Assembly (NCBI GenBank): GCA_047601745.1 | Contig: JASGIS010000001.1 | Span: forward strand, 2,170,001-2,234,000 | Source of the DNA: JAKPAM01 sp047601745 | GTDB taxonomy: Bacteria; Pseudomonadota; Gammaproteobacteria; Burkholderiales; Burkholderiaceae_E | Reading direction: 5' to 3' | Length of the DNA stretch: 64,000 nucleotides | Part shown: positions 43,600 through 52,740 of the stretch, piece by piece | Layout of the letters: each line of letters starts with the position of its first letter | Position numbering within the stretch: the first letter of the stretch is position 1 | Notes under the pieces: model-generated | Seen by the model: the letters and a program-made list of their open reading frames with translations, nothing else | Told to the model about the DNA's origin: nothing | The model's database searches: none | Position numbers and translations under genes: made by a program

Positions 43600-44838
43600 T
43601 CACGGGCCCGGTCGATCGTCGGGCCGCGCGTCGAGGATCGACTCGATCGCGTCGATGACGGCATCGCTGCGGACGGCATCCAGGCAGGGTTTGATGGCCT
43701 GCCGGTTCGGACGCTTATAGATGCATTGCCAACTGCAGTCGAAGCATGAGCTGTCCTCGGCCGTGACGACGCGGTAGTTGGCGCGTTGCTCCGGGTATTG
43801 CAGGTAGTTGGTGAAATCGGCGCCCGATGCGACGACGACGGTCGGCGTGCCCAGCGCGCGTCCCATATGCATGGGGCCGCTTTCGTTGGCGAGCAGCAGC
43901 CGCGATTCGCCGATCAGCGCCAGGCTTTGTCCCAGCGAGAGCCGGGCGGACATGTCGACCGCCCCGGTGTCCCGGACCATGGCCAGCAATCGCCGGCAGA
44001 CGGCCTGGTCGGCCGGGCCGCCGACGATCACGGGCTTCAGCCCACGCGTACGATGCAGGTGCTCGATGACGTCGGCGCAGCGCTCGATCGGCCAGATCCG
44101 CATCGCGATGCTGGCGCTGGGCGCAACGATCATGACGTTCGAGGCATGCCCGCTCCAGGCGAAACGCCGCAGACCGGAAATCTTGCGTTTCCGGACATCC
44201 GGGGACATCGCGGCCCCGTCGATCGGCCGGATTTCTCGAAACCGCTTCGCAATTTCCAGCATGCGCACGGACATGTGCGTCTTGCCGAAATTGTCCGGGA
44301 TCAAGTGGTTGAACAGCCTGGTCTGCAACCAGGCATGGCAGGGGGCGGTGTGGTTCGCGGCGTAGCCTATCCGGATCGGGCTGCGGCAGGCCAGGGCCAT
44401 CGCGTCGCCCAATCGGGTGCGGGACAGGTCGGCGTCGATCCAGACATCGAAACCCGATTGCCTGACCTGGTTCAACAGCGCGCGTTTCTTGAAGAGGCTC
44501 TTGCGGAGCGCCTTGGGGTCGATCGTGTGCAAATGATCGACCAAGCCGATGATGCCGACTATCTCGGCATTCTGCTTTTCGGCGAATACCGAAATTTCCG
44601 CATCGGGCGCGTCGTTCGCGATGTTCTCCAATGCCTGATGGAAGACGATCCAGTCGCCGATTCCGCCGCGCTTGAAGATGCCGATCTTCGGCTTGCCGGA
44701 AGGAGCCGGGCCGCGCCGCGCCGTCAGAAGCAGATCGTTCGCCAGCAAGGCGAGCGTTCGCCGAGCGCATTCGATCTGGTAGAGGCGGGACTGCTTGAGG
44801 GACTGCTTGAACTTCACGGACGGAACCGAAGAAGACAT
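43600..44838 (-). CDS. Glycosyltransferase family 9 (heptosyltransferase-like)
   Basis: This 412-residue GT-B protein has GT9 features: KIGIFKRGGIGDWIVFHQAL near residue 50, MIVAPSASIAMRIWPIERCADVIEHL in the middle, and LLANESGPMHMGRALGTPTVVVASGADFTNYLQYPE as the nucleotide-sugar site. The last third has a Cys pair (CFDCSWQCIYKRP), common in this branch of heptosyltransferase-like enzymes. It likely adds a sugar to LPS core or another surface glycan from an ADP-heptose or related donor. Its 5' region has lower GC and more Lys codons than its neighbours, which may point to horizontal transfer. It stands alone. Confidence 0.88.
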   Translation of the reverse strand: MSSSVPSVKFKQSLKQSRLYQIECARRTLALLANDLLLTARRGPAPSGKPKIGIFKRGGIGDWIVFHQALENIANDAPDAEISVFAEKQNAEIVGIIGLVDHLHTIDPKALRKSLFKKRALLNQVRQSGFDVWIDADLSRTRLGDAMALACRSPIRIGYAANHTAPCHAWLQTRLFNHLIPDNFGKTHMSVRMLEIAKRFREIRPIDGAAMSPDVRKRKISGLRRFAWSGHASNVMIVAPSASIAMRIWPIERCADVIEHLHRTRGLKPVIVGGPADQAVCRRLLAMVRDTGAVDMSARLSLGQSLALIGESRLLLANESGPMHMGRALGTPTVVVASGADFTNYLQYPEQRANYRVVTAEDSSCFDCSWQCIYKRPNRQAIKPCLDAVRSDAVIDAIESILDARPDDRPGP

Positions 44839-45238
44839 TCATGGCAGGCGAGCACGGTATCACGATTGCCACGGCCCTCTTCCGGCGTGGCCGCGCGGCA
44901 TCGGAGGCTGCGCATCCGGGCCGGTCGCCGGCCTCGCTGCCGTCATCGGCGGGCGTGTGCCGGCCTCGCAAGACACCGTTTCGAGCACGAAAGGAGGCAG
45001 CCCGGGCAGACGCCCGGCCGGTTTCTCACGCCGGCTCGAGACGGCTGGAGGGGAGGGTGTTCTCCCTCGGCTTTCGGCTGGCTTTCGGCTGGCTTTCGGC
45101 CGGATTCCGGCTCTGCCGGCTCCTGTCGGCCAGGGTTTTTCCCCTGATCCCGTATCATCTCGACCCTGGACCTCGCGTCGCCGCCCCCCGCGCCGGCACG
45201 CTCGCAGGTCTCCCGCACGAGAACCCTGGAGCCAAGTG
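44839..45238. other. Intergenic region between the GT9 gene and glcB
   Basis: These 400 bases lie between divergent genes. They hold a three-unit 11-base repeat (45070-45102) and, near 45131-45160, a T-rich patch (GGTTTTTCCC) followed by CGTATCAT, the best place for a glcB promoter, though no confident -35/-10 pair is claimed. No gene is supported. Confidence 0.45.
45070..45102. repeat. 11-bp tandem repeat (GGCTTTCGGCT), three units
   Basis: Three contiguous copies of GGCTTTCGGCT lie about 137 bases upstream of the glcB start codon; the third ends in C instead of T. The unit length matches that of the array at 38128-38182, although the sequence differs. Confidence 0.88.
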
Positions 45239-47413
45239 ATGAGCGATCGCATCGAACGCAGCGGCCTGAAAGTGGCCGCGATTCTGGACAGTTTCGTCGA
45301 GAAGGAAGCCCTGCCCGGCACCGGCCTGGAGTCGGCCAAATTCTGGGCGGGTTTCAGCGAGCTGGTGCATGACCTGGCGCCGAAGAACCGCCAACTGCTG
45401 GCCGAGCGCGACCGGCTGCAGACCGAGCTGGACAACTGGCATCGCGCCAACCCCGGTCCGATCAAGGATGCGGTCGCGTATCGCGCGTTCCTCGAGAAGA
45501 TCGGCTACCTGCTGCCGGTGCCCGCGGACGTCAAGGTCACGACGGCCAACGTCGATCGCGAGATCGCCGAGCAGGCCGGCCCGCAGCTCGTCGTGCCGGT
45601 CGACAACGCCCGTTACGCGCTGAACGCCGCCAACGCCCGCTGGGGCAGCCTGTACGACGCGCTGTACGGCACCGATGCGATCCCCGAGACCGGCGACGCC
45701 GTCAAGGGCAGCGGCTACAACCCGGTGCGCGGCGCGCAGGTCATCGCCCGCGCCCGCGAGTTCCTCGACCAGGCCGCGCCGCTGGCCGGCGGCTCGCATG
45801 CCGACGCCACCGGTTACTCGGTCGACGGCGGCAAGCTGGTCGTCAAGACCCGCACCGGCAGCACCTCGCTGAAGACGCCGGCGCAGTTCGTCGGCTATCA
45901 GGGCTCGGCCGCGTCGCCCGCCGCGATCCTGCTCAAGAACAACGGCCTGCATTTCGAGATCCAGATCGACGCCAACGATGCGATCGGCAAGACCGACTCC
46001 GCGCACGTCAAGGACGTGCTGCTCGAAGCGGCGCTGACGACGATCATGGACTGCGAGGATTCGGTCGCCGCCGTCGACGCCGAGGACAAGGTCGGCGTCT
46101 ACCGCAACTGGCTCGGCCTGCTCAAGGGCACGCTGACCGAAGAGGTCAGCAAGGGCGGCAAGGCGTTCACGCGCCGGCTCAACGCCGATCGCCAGTACAC
46201 GGCGGCCGGCGGCGGCGAACTGACGCTCAAGGGCCGTTCGCTGATGTTCGTGCGCAACGTCGGCCACCTGATGACGAACCCGGCGATCCTCGACCGCGAC
46301 GGCAACGAGATCCCCGAAGGCATCATGGACGCGGTGGTCACCTGTCTGGCGGCCCTGCACGACCTGCAGCGCAAGCAGAACTCGCACACCGGCTCGGTCT
46401 ACATCGTCAAGCCCAAGATGCACGGCCCGGCCGAGATCGCGTTCGCCGGCGAACTGTTCGGCCGCGTCGAGAAGCTGCTCGGCATGGCGCCCGACACGGT
46501 CAAGATGGGCATCATGGACGAGGAGCGCCGCACCAGCGTCAACCTCAAGGCCTGCATCGCTGCCGCGCCGGCGCGCGTCGCGTTCATCAACACCGGCTTC
46601 CTCGACCGCACCGGCGACGAGATGCACACGTCGATGCTGGCCGGCCCGATGGTACGCAAGGGCGACATGAAGTCGTCGAAATGGATCGCCGCCTACGAGC
46701 GCAGCAACGTGCTGGTCGGCCTGAACTGCGGCCTGCGCGGCAAGGCGCAGATCGGCAAGGGCATGTGGGCGATGCCGGACCTGATGGCGGCGATGCTCGA
46801 GCAGAAGATCGCGCATCCGAAGGCCGGCGCCAACACCGCGTGGGTGCCGTCGCCGACGGCCGCGACGCTGCATGCGCTGCACTACCACATGGTCGACGTG
46901 CAGGCGATCCAGCAGGAACTCGAACGCACGCCGCTGGACAGCGTGCAGGAAGAACTGCTGGCCGGCCTGCTGTCGGTGCCGGTCGCCGAGTCGCCGTCGT
47001 GGAGCGACGACGACAAGCGCGCCGAACTCGACAACAACGTGCAGGGCATCCTCGGCTACGTCGTGCGCTGGGTCGAACAGGGCGTCGGCTGCTCGAAGGT
47101 GCCCGACATCCACGACGTCGGCCTGATGGAAGACCGCGCCACGCTGCGCATCTCGAGCCAGCACATCGCCAACTGGCTGCGCCACGGCATCGTCACCAAG
47201 GACCAGGTGCTCGAGACCTTCCGCCGGATGGCCAAGGTCGTCGACCGCCAGAATGCCGGCGATGCCCAGTACCGGCCGATGGCAACCAACTACGACGACT
47301 CGACGGCGTTCCAGGCCGCGATGGCGCTCGTGTTCGAAGGCGAGCAGCAGCCCAGCGGCTATACCGAGCCGCTGCTGCACAAGTTCCGCCAGGTGTTCAA
47401 GCGCAAGGGCTGA
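45239..47413 (+). CDS. glcB: Malate synthase G
   Basis: This 724-residue single-chain enzyme condenses glyoxylate with acetyl-CoA to malate. The length is that of the G isoform (about 720), not the A isoform (about 530). Family signatures include TIMDCEDSVAAVDAEDK, SLMFVRNVGHLMTNPAI with the catalytic Arg, KPKMHGPAEI, and MGIMDEERRTSVNLKACI. GGAG lies 7 bases before the ATG at 45239. It stands alone with its own terminator. It completes glyoxylate use, perhaps including glyoxylate formed from the hydroxyacid dehydrogenase substrates. Confidence 0.98.
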   Translation: MSDRIERSGLKVAAILDSFVEKEALPGTGLESAKFWAGFSELVHDLAPKNRQLLAERDRLQTELDNWHRANPGPIKDAVAYRAFLEKIGYLLPVPADVKVTTANVDREIAEQAGPQLVVPVDNARYALNAANARWGSLYDALYGTDAIPETGDAVKGSGYNPVRGAQVIARAREFLDQAAPLAGGSHADATGYSVDGGKLVVKTRTGSTSLKTPAQFVGYQGSAASPAAILLKNNGLHFEIQIDANDAIGKTDSAHVKDVLLEAALTTIMDCEDSVAAVDAEDKVGVYRNWLGLLKGTLTEEVSKGGKAFTRRLNADRQYTAAGGGELTLKGRSLMFVRNVGHLMTNPAILDRDGNEIPEGIMDAVVTCLAALHDLQRKQNSHTGSVYIVKPKMHGPAEIAFAGELFGRVEKLLGMAPDTVKMGIMDEERRTSVNLKACIAAAPARVAFINTGFLDRTGDEMHTSMLAGPMVRKGDMKSSKWIAAYERSNVLVGLNCGLRGKAQIGKGMWAMPDLMAAMLEQKIAHPKAGANTAWVPSPTAATLHALHYHMVDVQAIQQELERTPLDSVQEELLAGLLSVPVAESPSWSDDDKRAELDNNVQGILGYVVRWVEQGVGCSKVPDIHDVGLMEDRATLRISSQHIANWLRHGIVTKDQVLETFRRMAKVVDRQNAGDAQYRPMATNYDDSTAFQAAMALVFEGEQQPSGYTEPLLHKFRQVFKRKG

Positions 47414-47443
47414 TCGGCATCGGTCGATGCCGGATCACGGAAG

Positions 47444-47465
47444 GGCCGCCGCGAGGCGGCCTTTT
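47444..47465 (+). terminator. Rho-independent terminator of glcB
   Basis: GGCCGCC (47444-47450), loop GCGA, GGCGGCC (47455-47461) and then TTTT form a strong intrinsic terminator 31 bases after the glcB stop codon. It lies between glcB and the convergent surE. Confidence 0.85.
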
Positions 47466-47506
47466 CATTTCCAGGGGGCGCGACGCGGCCGCCCCCGGCC
47501 GGCCGC

Positions 47507-48319
47507 TCAGTCGGCGCCGTTCAACGCCGATTTCAACGTCGCCAGCGCCTGCTGATCGGTGCGCTCGAACGCCAGCGGCGTCACCGACACGCCGCCGTTG
47601 AGCACGATCTCGGTCTCGCTGTCCGGCGGGTTGTCGCGCGGCCCGCGCTGGAAGCGCATCCATACATAAGGGATGTTGCGCGGGTCGGTGCGCGCGTCGA
47701 CGTCGATGTGTTCGACGCGGCCGGCGCCCTGGCGCGTCGCCTGCATCGGGCCGGTGTCTTCGGGCGCGCAGTCCGGAAAGTTCACGTTCAGGCAGACCTG
47801 GCCCGGCCAGGGCGCGGCCAGCAACTGCCGCACGACGCCGGCGCCCAGCGTGCGCGCGTTCTCCCAGCGGATCGCCTGGAAGTCGGTGAAGGTCTGGCTC
47901 ATCGCGATCGCGCGCTGGCCGAGCAGCAGCGCCGTCATCGCCGCGCCGACGGTGCCCGAGAACACCGTTTCGACGCCGAGGTTGCCGCCGCGGTTGACGC
48001 CCGACAGCACCAGGTCCGGCGGGTTGTCCTTCATCAGGTGGCGCAGCGCGACGACGACCGAGTCGCCGGGCGTGCCGCCGACGCCGAAGCGCCGCTCGCC
48101 ATAAGGCACGGCCCGCAGCGGGGTATGCAGACTGATCGCGTGCGAAACGCCGCTCTGGTCGTGTTCGGGCGCCACGATCCAGACCTCGCGCGCGATCTGT
48201 CCGGCGATCTCCTCGAGCACCTTCAGGCCCGGCGCGTGGATGCCGTCGTCGTTGGTCAGCAGCACGCGATCGACGATCGGGGCAGGAGGCGGGGCGTAAT
48301 GGGGCGCTGGCGTGGGCAC
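47507..48319 (-). CDS. surE: 5'/3'-nucleotidase SurE
   Basis: This 270-residue metal-dependent nucleotidase has the SurE motifs RVLLTNDDGIHAPG (metal-binding Asp pair), WIVAPEHDQSGVSHAIS and DLVLSGVNRGGNLG. SurE dephosphorylates nucleoside monophosphates and helps stationary-phase survival; it usually neighbours pcm or nlpD-rpoS, which are not seen here. The start is a GTG preceded by a short Pro/Ala-rich leader; no ATG is available before the LLTNDDG motif. It is convergent with glcB and divergent from the hydrolase gene. Confidence 0.95.
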   Translation of the reverse strand: MPTPAPHYAPPPAPIVDRVLLTNDDGIHAPGLKVLEEIAGQIAREVWIVAPEHDQSGVSHAISLHTPLRAVPYGERRFGVGGTPGDSVVVALRHLMKDNPPDLVLSGVNRGGNLGVETVFSGTVGAAMTALLLGQRAIAMSQTFTDFQAIRWENARTLGAGVVRQLLAAPWPGQVCLNVNFPDCAPEDTGPMQATRQGAGRVEHIDVDARTDPRNIPYVWMRFQRGPRDNPPDSETEIVLNGGVSVTPLAFERTDQQALATLKSALNGAD

Positions 48320-48433
48320 GTCGGTCTCGTCACTGTCGGAATGATCGAAGCCTCAAGGTTAGCCGATTGCCCGTACAGTATTGTTTCGGGCGCGCGACGG
48401 ATGCCGCCGCATGATCCACAGGAGAGGAACGAT

Positions 48434-49396
48434 ATGGCAGACGACGGTCTCAAACCCCCGACCGGTGACGCGACGCCGCGCGACGGCGACCTCACGAACC
48501 AGGAAGCGCCGGACCGCTTCGTCGAATTGCCCGACGGCATGCAGATCTGCTACCAGCAGCACGGTTCCCCGGACGACCCGGTCGTCGTGCTGGTGTCGGG
48601 CCTGAGCATGCAATCGCTGTCGTGGCCGATGTACTTCGTCCAGGGGCTCGTCGATCTCGGCTACTGCGTGCTCACGCCGGACAATCGCGACGTCGGCCGC
48701 TCGTCGCGGATCGCCACGCGCGCGCCGAACCGCCTGCGCCAGTTGTTCGCCCAGCCCACGCCCTCCAGCTACAACCTGGACGACATGGCCGACGACCTGA
48801 TCCGGCTGGTCGTGCAGCTCGGATACCGGCGCGCGCACGTGGTCGGCATGTCGATGGGCGGGATGATCGCGCAGATGATGGCGGCGCGGCATCCCGAGCT
48901 GATCGCATCGCTGACGTCGATCTTCTCGACGACCGGCGACCCGTGGGTGGGCCGGCCCGCACCGTCGACGCTGCGCGTGATGGCCCGGGCGGGCCTGACG
49001 CGCACGCGCGAGCAGGCCGTGCAGCGTTTCCTCACGATGTTCCGGCATATCGGCGACCCGTCGGTGCCGGGCATGGTGCAGACGTGGACCGAATACGCGC
49101 AGCGCGCGTGGGACCGCAACGGCGGCAAGGTCGAGACCGAAGGCGTCGCCCGGCAGCTCGCCGCGATCCAGAAATCGGGCGACCGCACGGCCGTGTTGCG
49201 CCGCATCCAGGTGCCGACGCTGGTGATGCACGGCGACCGCGACCTGATGGTCGATCCGAGCGGCGGCCGCGCGACGGCCCGCGCGATCCCGGGCGCGCGG
49301 CTGCATACGATCATCGGCCTGCGGCATCAGATCGACCCGCACCACACGCCCGAGATGCTGCGCGAGATCGGCGAGATGCTGCGCGGCGCCGGTTGA
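48434..49396 (+). CDS. Alpha/beta hydrolase
   Basis: This 320-residue protein has the alpha/beta-hydrolase pattern: VVVLVSGLSMQSLSW (oxyanion region), TPDNRDVGRSS, the nucleophile elbow HVVGMSMGGMIAQ, the acid in MHGDRDLMVDPSGG and the His in GLRHQIDPHH. It resembles esterase/lactonase-type hydrolases, but the substrate is unknown. About 30 residues before the domain are hydrophilic. GGAGAGGA lies 5 bases before the ATG at 48434. It is monocistronic. Confidence 0.9.
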   Translation: MADDGLKPPTGDATPRDGDLTNQEAPDRFVELPDGMQICYQQHGSPDDPVVVLVSGLSMQSLSWPMYFVQGLVDLGYCVLTPDNRDVGRSSRIATRAPNRLRQLFAQPTPSSYNLDDMADDLIRLVVQLGYRRAHVVGMSMGGMIAQMMAARHPELIASLTSIFSTTGDPWVGRPAPSTLRVMARAGLTRTREQAVQRFLTMFRHIGDPSVPGMVQTWTEYAQRAWDRNGGKVETEGVARQLAAIQKSGDRTAVLRRIQVPTLVMHGDRDLMVDPSGGRATARAIPGARLHTIIGLRHQIDPHHTPEMLREIGEMLRGAG

Positions 49397-49667
49397 TCGG
49401 GCGTTGTCCTGCCGCCCTGCGGACGCGCTGACCGGCGGTTCGGCGATCGGCGCGAACGGATCGGCATCGGAGGCTTCGCGTCGGTATCGACGAATCCGAT
49501 GATCTGCTGAAGCCGGGCGATATACGGCTGAATCCGCCGCAGGCATGCGATCTAGAATGGTCGGCGTGACAGAACTTGATATTCGAGATGTCATCGATGG
49601 AATTCTGCGTGCCGTCTCGCCTGCGCGAGGATCGCAGGTGTTCGAATGAAGATCGCGGAGAGTTGAA

Positions 49668-51749
49668 ATGTCGGCCGATGCAGCATCATTGCCGTGGAGA
49701 GCTGCTGCGAAGCTGAAAGAACTGATTCGACGATTCTCGGGCGGCGGATCGCCGGCGACGGAAAAAACCCATCTCGCGCTGGCGCAGTACCGCGCCTTCA
49801 CGCAGCAGATGCCGATGATGTACGTCATGTTGATGACCAGTACATGGGCCGTGGCTGCAGCGTTCTTCGGGCATGCGCCCTTTGCAAAGGTATTCGTTTT
49901 CCCTGCCGTCATGACCATGGCGAGCGCCGCTCGTGCGCGGTTCTGGGTCGCGCACCGCACCGAGCCGACGATCGACGTCGTGAATCGGACGGCGCGCAGG
50001 TCCATTGTCCTGGCCGTGGTGCTGGCGATCGGATTCGTTGGCTGGGTCGTCGTTCTTTATCCGTACGGAGACGCGTACAGAAAATCATTGTTGGCATTCT
50101 TTCTGGCCACGTCGAACATGGCTTGCGTTTTCTGCCTGATGCACAACAGGCGGTCGGCGTATATCGTCTTCTTCATCGTGAACACCGGGTTCATCGTCCA
50201 TTTCGGTTTGACCGGCATACCGTCGCTGCTGGCGGCGTCCGCCATCACCGCGGTCGTCGCGATCGGACTTCTGATGATGATCAACATCAATCATCGGGAT
50301 TTCACCCGGCTGATTGAAGCGCAGGTTCAGACCGAAGCCCTGAGCAACGCCAATTTCCAATTGGCCAATCTGGATACGTTGACGAATCTGCCCAACCGCC
50401 GCGCGTTCTTTGCCGAGCTGGAGAGCGCGGTCGCGGTGTCGACGGCAATCGGTTCGCGCCTGGCGTTGGGGGTCATCGATCTGGACGGTTTCAAGCCCGT
50501 CAACGATCTGTACGGGCACCCGTTCGGCGACAAACTGCTGATCGAAGTGGGCGAGCGGCTGGCGTCGCTGTGCCGGCGGGACGGCATTTACATTGCCCGA
50601 CTCGGCGGCGATGAATTCGCGCTGATCGTCCACAACGTGGACCGCGAGGACGAACTGCTCCGGATCGGCACGGCGCTGTGCGATGCGCTACGCGCGCCCT
50701 TCGAACTGGCCGAGGCGCACGTCCAGATCGCCGGATCGATCGGTTTCGCGGTCTACCCGGATCTGGCGAAAAGCCCGGCCGAGCTGTTCGAGCATGCCGA
50801 CTACGCGCTTTTCGACGGCAAGCGCGGCGACCGTCGCGGCTGCCCGACGCTGTTCTCCAAGCAGCACGTCGACGCGATCCATCGTGATGCGCGTATCGAG
50901 CAGGCGCTGAAGCTGGCCGATATCGAGGCCGAGTTCGAAGTCGTGTTCCAGCCGATCGTCGGCGTGGACGACGCGACGACGCTGGCTTTCGAGGCGCTGG
51001 CGCGCTGGACCAGTCCCACGCTGGGGAAGGTCTCTCCCGGCCAGTTCATTCCCGCCGCGGAGCGGGCCGGCATCATCGGCCGGCTGACCCAGCCGCTGTT
51101 GAAGAAAGCGCTGGCCGCCGCGGCCGCCTGGCCGGCCGAGATCCGTCTTTCGTTCAATCTCTCCGCTTATGACCTGAGCTCCCCGGACGGGATGCTGGCG
51201 ATCATCCGCATCATCGAAAGCAGCGGTTTCGATCCCGCGCGCCTCGATCTCGAGATCACCGAGACGGCATTCGGCCACGATTTCGAGCAGGTCCAGAAGG
51301 CCGCCAACATGCTCCAGCGCCTGGGATGCGGCCTCTCGCTCGATGATTTCGGCACCGGCTATTCGTCGCTGTCGCGGCTCCATGCGTTGCCGCTGACCAA
51401 GATCAAGATCGACCGCAGTTTCGTCGTCGGGCTGCATCGCAACCAGACGAGCGCCAAGATCGTCAAGTCGCTGCTCGCGCTGAGCCGCGACATGGGTCTC
51501 GATTGCGTGGTGGAGGGGGTCGAGACCGAGGAGGAGATGATGGCGCTGCGCAGGCTGGGCGGCACGATGGTGCAGGGCTATTTCTACTCGCCGCCGGTTG
51601 CCGAAACGGAGCTGACCCGCTTCATCGGGCAGCCATGGCGGCAGGCGCCCGACCCCGCGCATGTCGACGCCGCGTTGGTGGAGGCCGCCGGGCGGGGAGA
51701 TCCGCGTGATCGACGTGCCGTGGAGCGAAGCGTCGCGATGAGTTCTTAG
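49668..51749 (+). CDS. Membrane GGDEF-EAL cyclic-di-GMP protein
   Basis: This 693-residue protein has an N-terminal membrane part (about residues 45-215, five to six helices). A short coiled linker leads to a GGDEF domain with the intact motif GGDEF at 313-317 and DGFKPVNDLYGH. An EAL domain has EALARW at 442-447, LEITETAF, DDFGTGYSSL, KIDRSFV and VVEGVETEEE, all needed for phosphodiesterase activity. Both c-di-GMP synthesis and breakdown are possible. The inhibitory RxxD site is incomplete: Arg is present nine residues before GGDEF but Ile replaces the Asp. GGAGAG precedes the ATG. Confidence 0.96.
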   Translation: MSADAASLPWRAAAKLKELIRRFSGGGSPATEKTHLALAQYRAFTQQMPMMYVMLMTSTWAVAAAFFGHAPFAKVFVFPAVMTMASAARARFWVAHRTEPTIDVVNRTARRSIVLAVVLAIGFVGWVVVLYPYGDAYRKSLLAFFLATSNMACVFCLMHNRRSAYIVFFIVNTGFIVHFGLTGIPSLLAASAITAVVAIGLLMMININHRDFTRLIEAQVQTEALSNANFQLANLDTLTNLPNRRAFFAELESAVAVSTAIGSRLALGVIDLDGFKPVNDLYGHPFGDKLLIEVGERLASLCRRDGIYIARLGGDEFALIVHNVDREDELLRIGTALCDALRAPFELAEAHVQIAGSIGFAVYPDLAKSPAELFEHADYALFDGKRGDRRGCPTLFSKQHVDAIHRDARIEQALKLADIEAEFEVVFQPIVGVDDATTLAFEALARWTSPTLGKVSPGQFIPAAERAGIIGRLTQPLLKKALAAAAAWPAEIRLSFNLSAYDLSSPDGMLAIIRIIESSGFDPARLDLEITETAFGHDFEQVQKAANMLQRLGCGLSLDDFGTGYSSLSRLHALPLTKIKIDRSFVVGLHRNQTSAKIVKSLLALSRDMGLDCVVEGVETEEEMMALRRLGGTMVQGYFYSPPVAETELTRFIGQPWRQAPDPAHVDAALVEAAGRGDPRDRRAVERSVAMSS

Positions 51750-51780
51750 GGGCGCGATCACGACGAGTCGGTGGAACGGG

Positions 51781-51832
51781 CGTTCGACCCGACCGCCGGC
51801 CTGCTGCCGCAAACCGGCGGTCGCGTCGAACG
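51781..51832. terminator. Long hairpin between convergent genes
   Basis: CGTTCGAC (51781-51788) pairs with GTCGAACG (51825-51832) and CGACCGCCGG (51790-51799) with CCGGCGGTCG (51814-51823), with one mismatch between the two stems and a 14-base loop. The 18-bp stem lies 31 bases after the GGDEF-EAL stop and 15 bases before the SDR end. It is the best candidate bidirectional terminator of the window, although it lacks a T-tract. Confidence 0.7.
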
Positions 51833-51847
51833 CTGCCGGCCGCGGCC

Positions 51848-52585
51848 TCAGACATGCTGCCCGCCATTGATCGGAATCTCGGCGCCGTTGATGTAGCCGG
51901 CGCCGGCCGTGCACAGGAAGTAGATCGTCGCCGCCACCTCCTCGGGTTTGCCGAGCCGATGCAGCGGGATGTCGCGTTCGACGATCGTCGCGGTGCCCGG
52001 CGACAGGATCGACGTGTCGATCTCGCCCGGCGCGATCGCGTTGACGCGGATGCCGTGCGGACCGAACTCGTGCGCCATCTCGCGCGTCAGTGCCAGCAGC
52101 GCCGCCTTGGACGCCGCATAGGCCGAACCGGCGAACGGGTGCACGCGCGAGCCGACGATCGACGTCACGTTGACGATGATGCCCTTGGCGGCGCTCAGTT
52201 CGGGAAACAGGCCGCGCGCCAGCAGCGCGGTCGAGAACAGGTTGACGTTGAAGACCTTGACCCAGGTCGCGAAGTCGGTGTCCAGCACGCCCAGGCGCGA
52301 GCCGTCGTTGCGCTTGGGCGAGATGCCCGCGTTGTTGACGATCGCATCGAGCTGGCCGCGCGCCAGCCGCGAGCGGATCTCGGCGATGCCGCGCTCGATG
52401 CTGTCGAGGTCGGCGAGGTCGAGCTGGATGTGATTGTCGCGGCCTTCGGGCCACGGGCAGTTGTCGTCGAACGGCTGGCGGGACACCGTCAGCACGCGCC
52501 AGCCGGCGGCGCCGAAGTGCTTGACGGTAGCGTGTCCGATGCCGCGGCTCGCGCCGGTCAGCAGCATGGTCTTGCGGTTGGCCAT
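51848..52585 (-). CDS. Short-chain dehydrogenase/reductase (classical)
   Basis: This 245-residue classical SDR has the coenzyme motif TGASRGIG at residues 10-17, the structural NNAGIS, the catalytic Ser in VNVTSIVGS and the YAASK Tyr-Lys pair, and ends with GAEIPINGGQHV. The IAPGEIDTSILSPGT segment is typical of FabG-like and sugar/alcohol dehydrogenases. The substrate cannot be told. The ATG at 52585 begins MANRKTMLLTG; the longer upstream reading runs into the 119-bp repeat region and is not used. It is convergent with the GGDEF-EAL gene. Confidence 0.9.
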   Translation of the reverse strand: MANRKTMLLTGASRGIGHATVKHFGAAGWRVLTVSRQPFDDNCPWPEGRDNHIQLDLADLDSIERGIAEIRSRLARGQLDAIVNNAGISPKRNDGSRLGVLDTDFATWVKVFNVNLFSTALLARGLFPELSAAKGIIVNVTSIVGSRVHPFAGSAYAASKAALLALTREMAHEFGPHGIRVNAIAPGEIDTSILSPGTATIVERDIPLHRLGKPEEVAATIYFLCTAGAGYINGAEIPINGGQHV

Positions 52586-52740
52586 GGGGTCATCCGGTCG
52601 AAAAGGGGAGGGAGCAATCCGGACACGATACTGGAATGCCCGTCGACCCTGCCAGCGCCCGGTGATTTCGGCTTCGCGCCGGTTGCTGCGACGCGTGGCG
52701 TCGTCGGGGTCGAGATCCTCGGTCAGAGCACGTCCGATGC

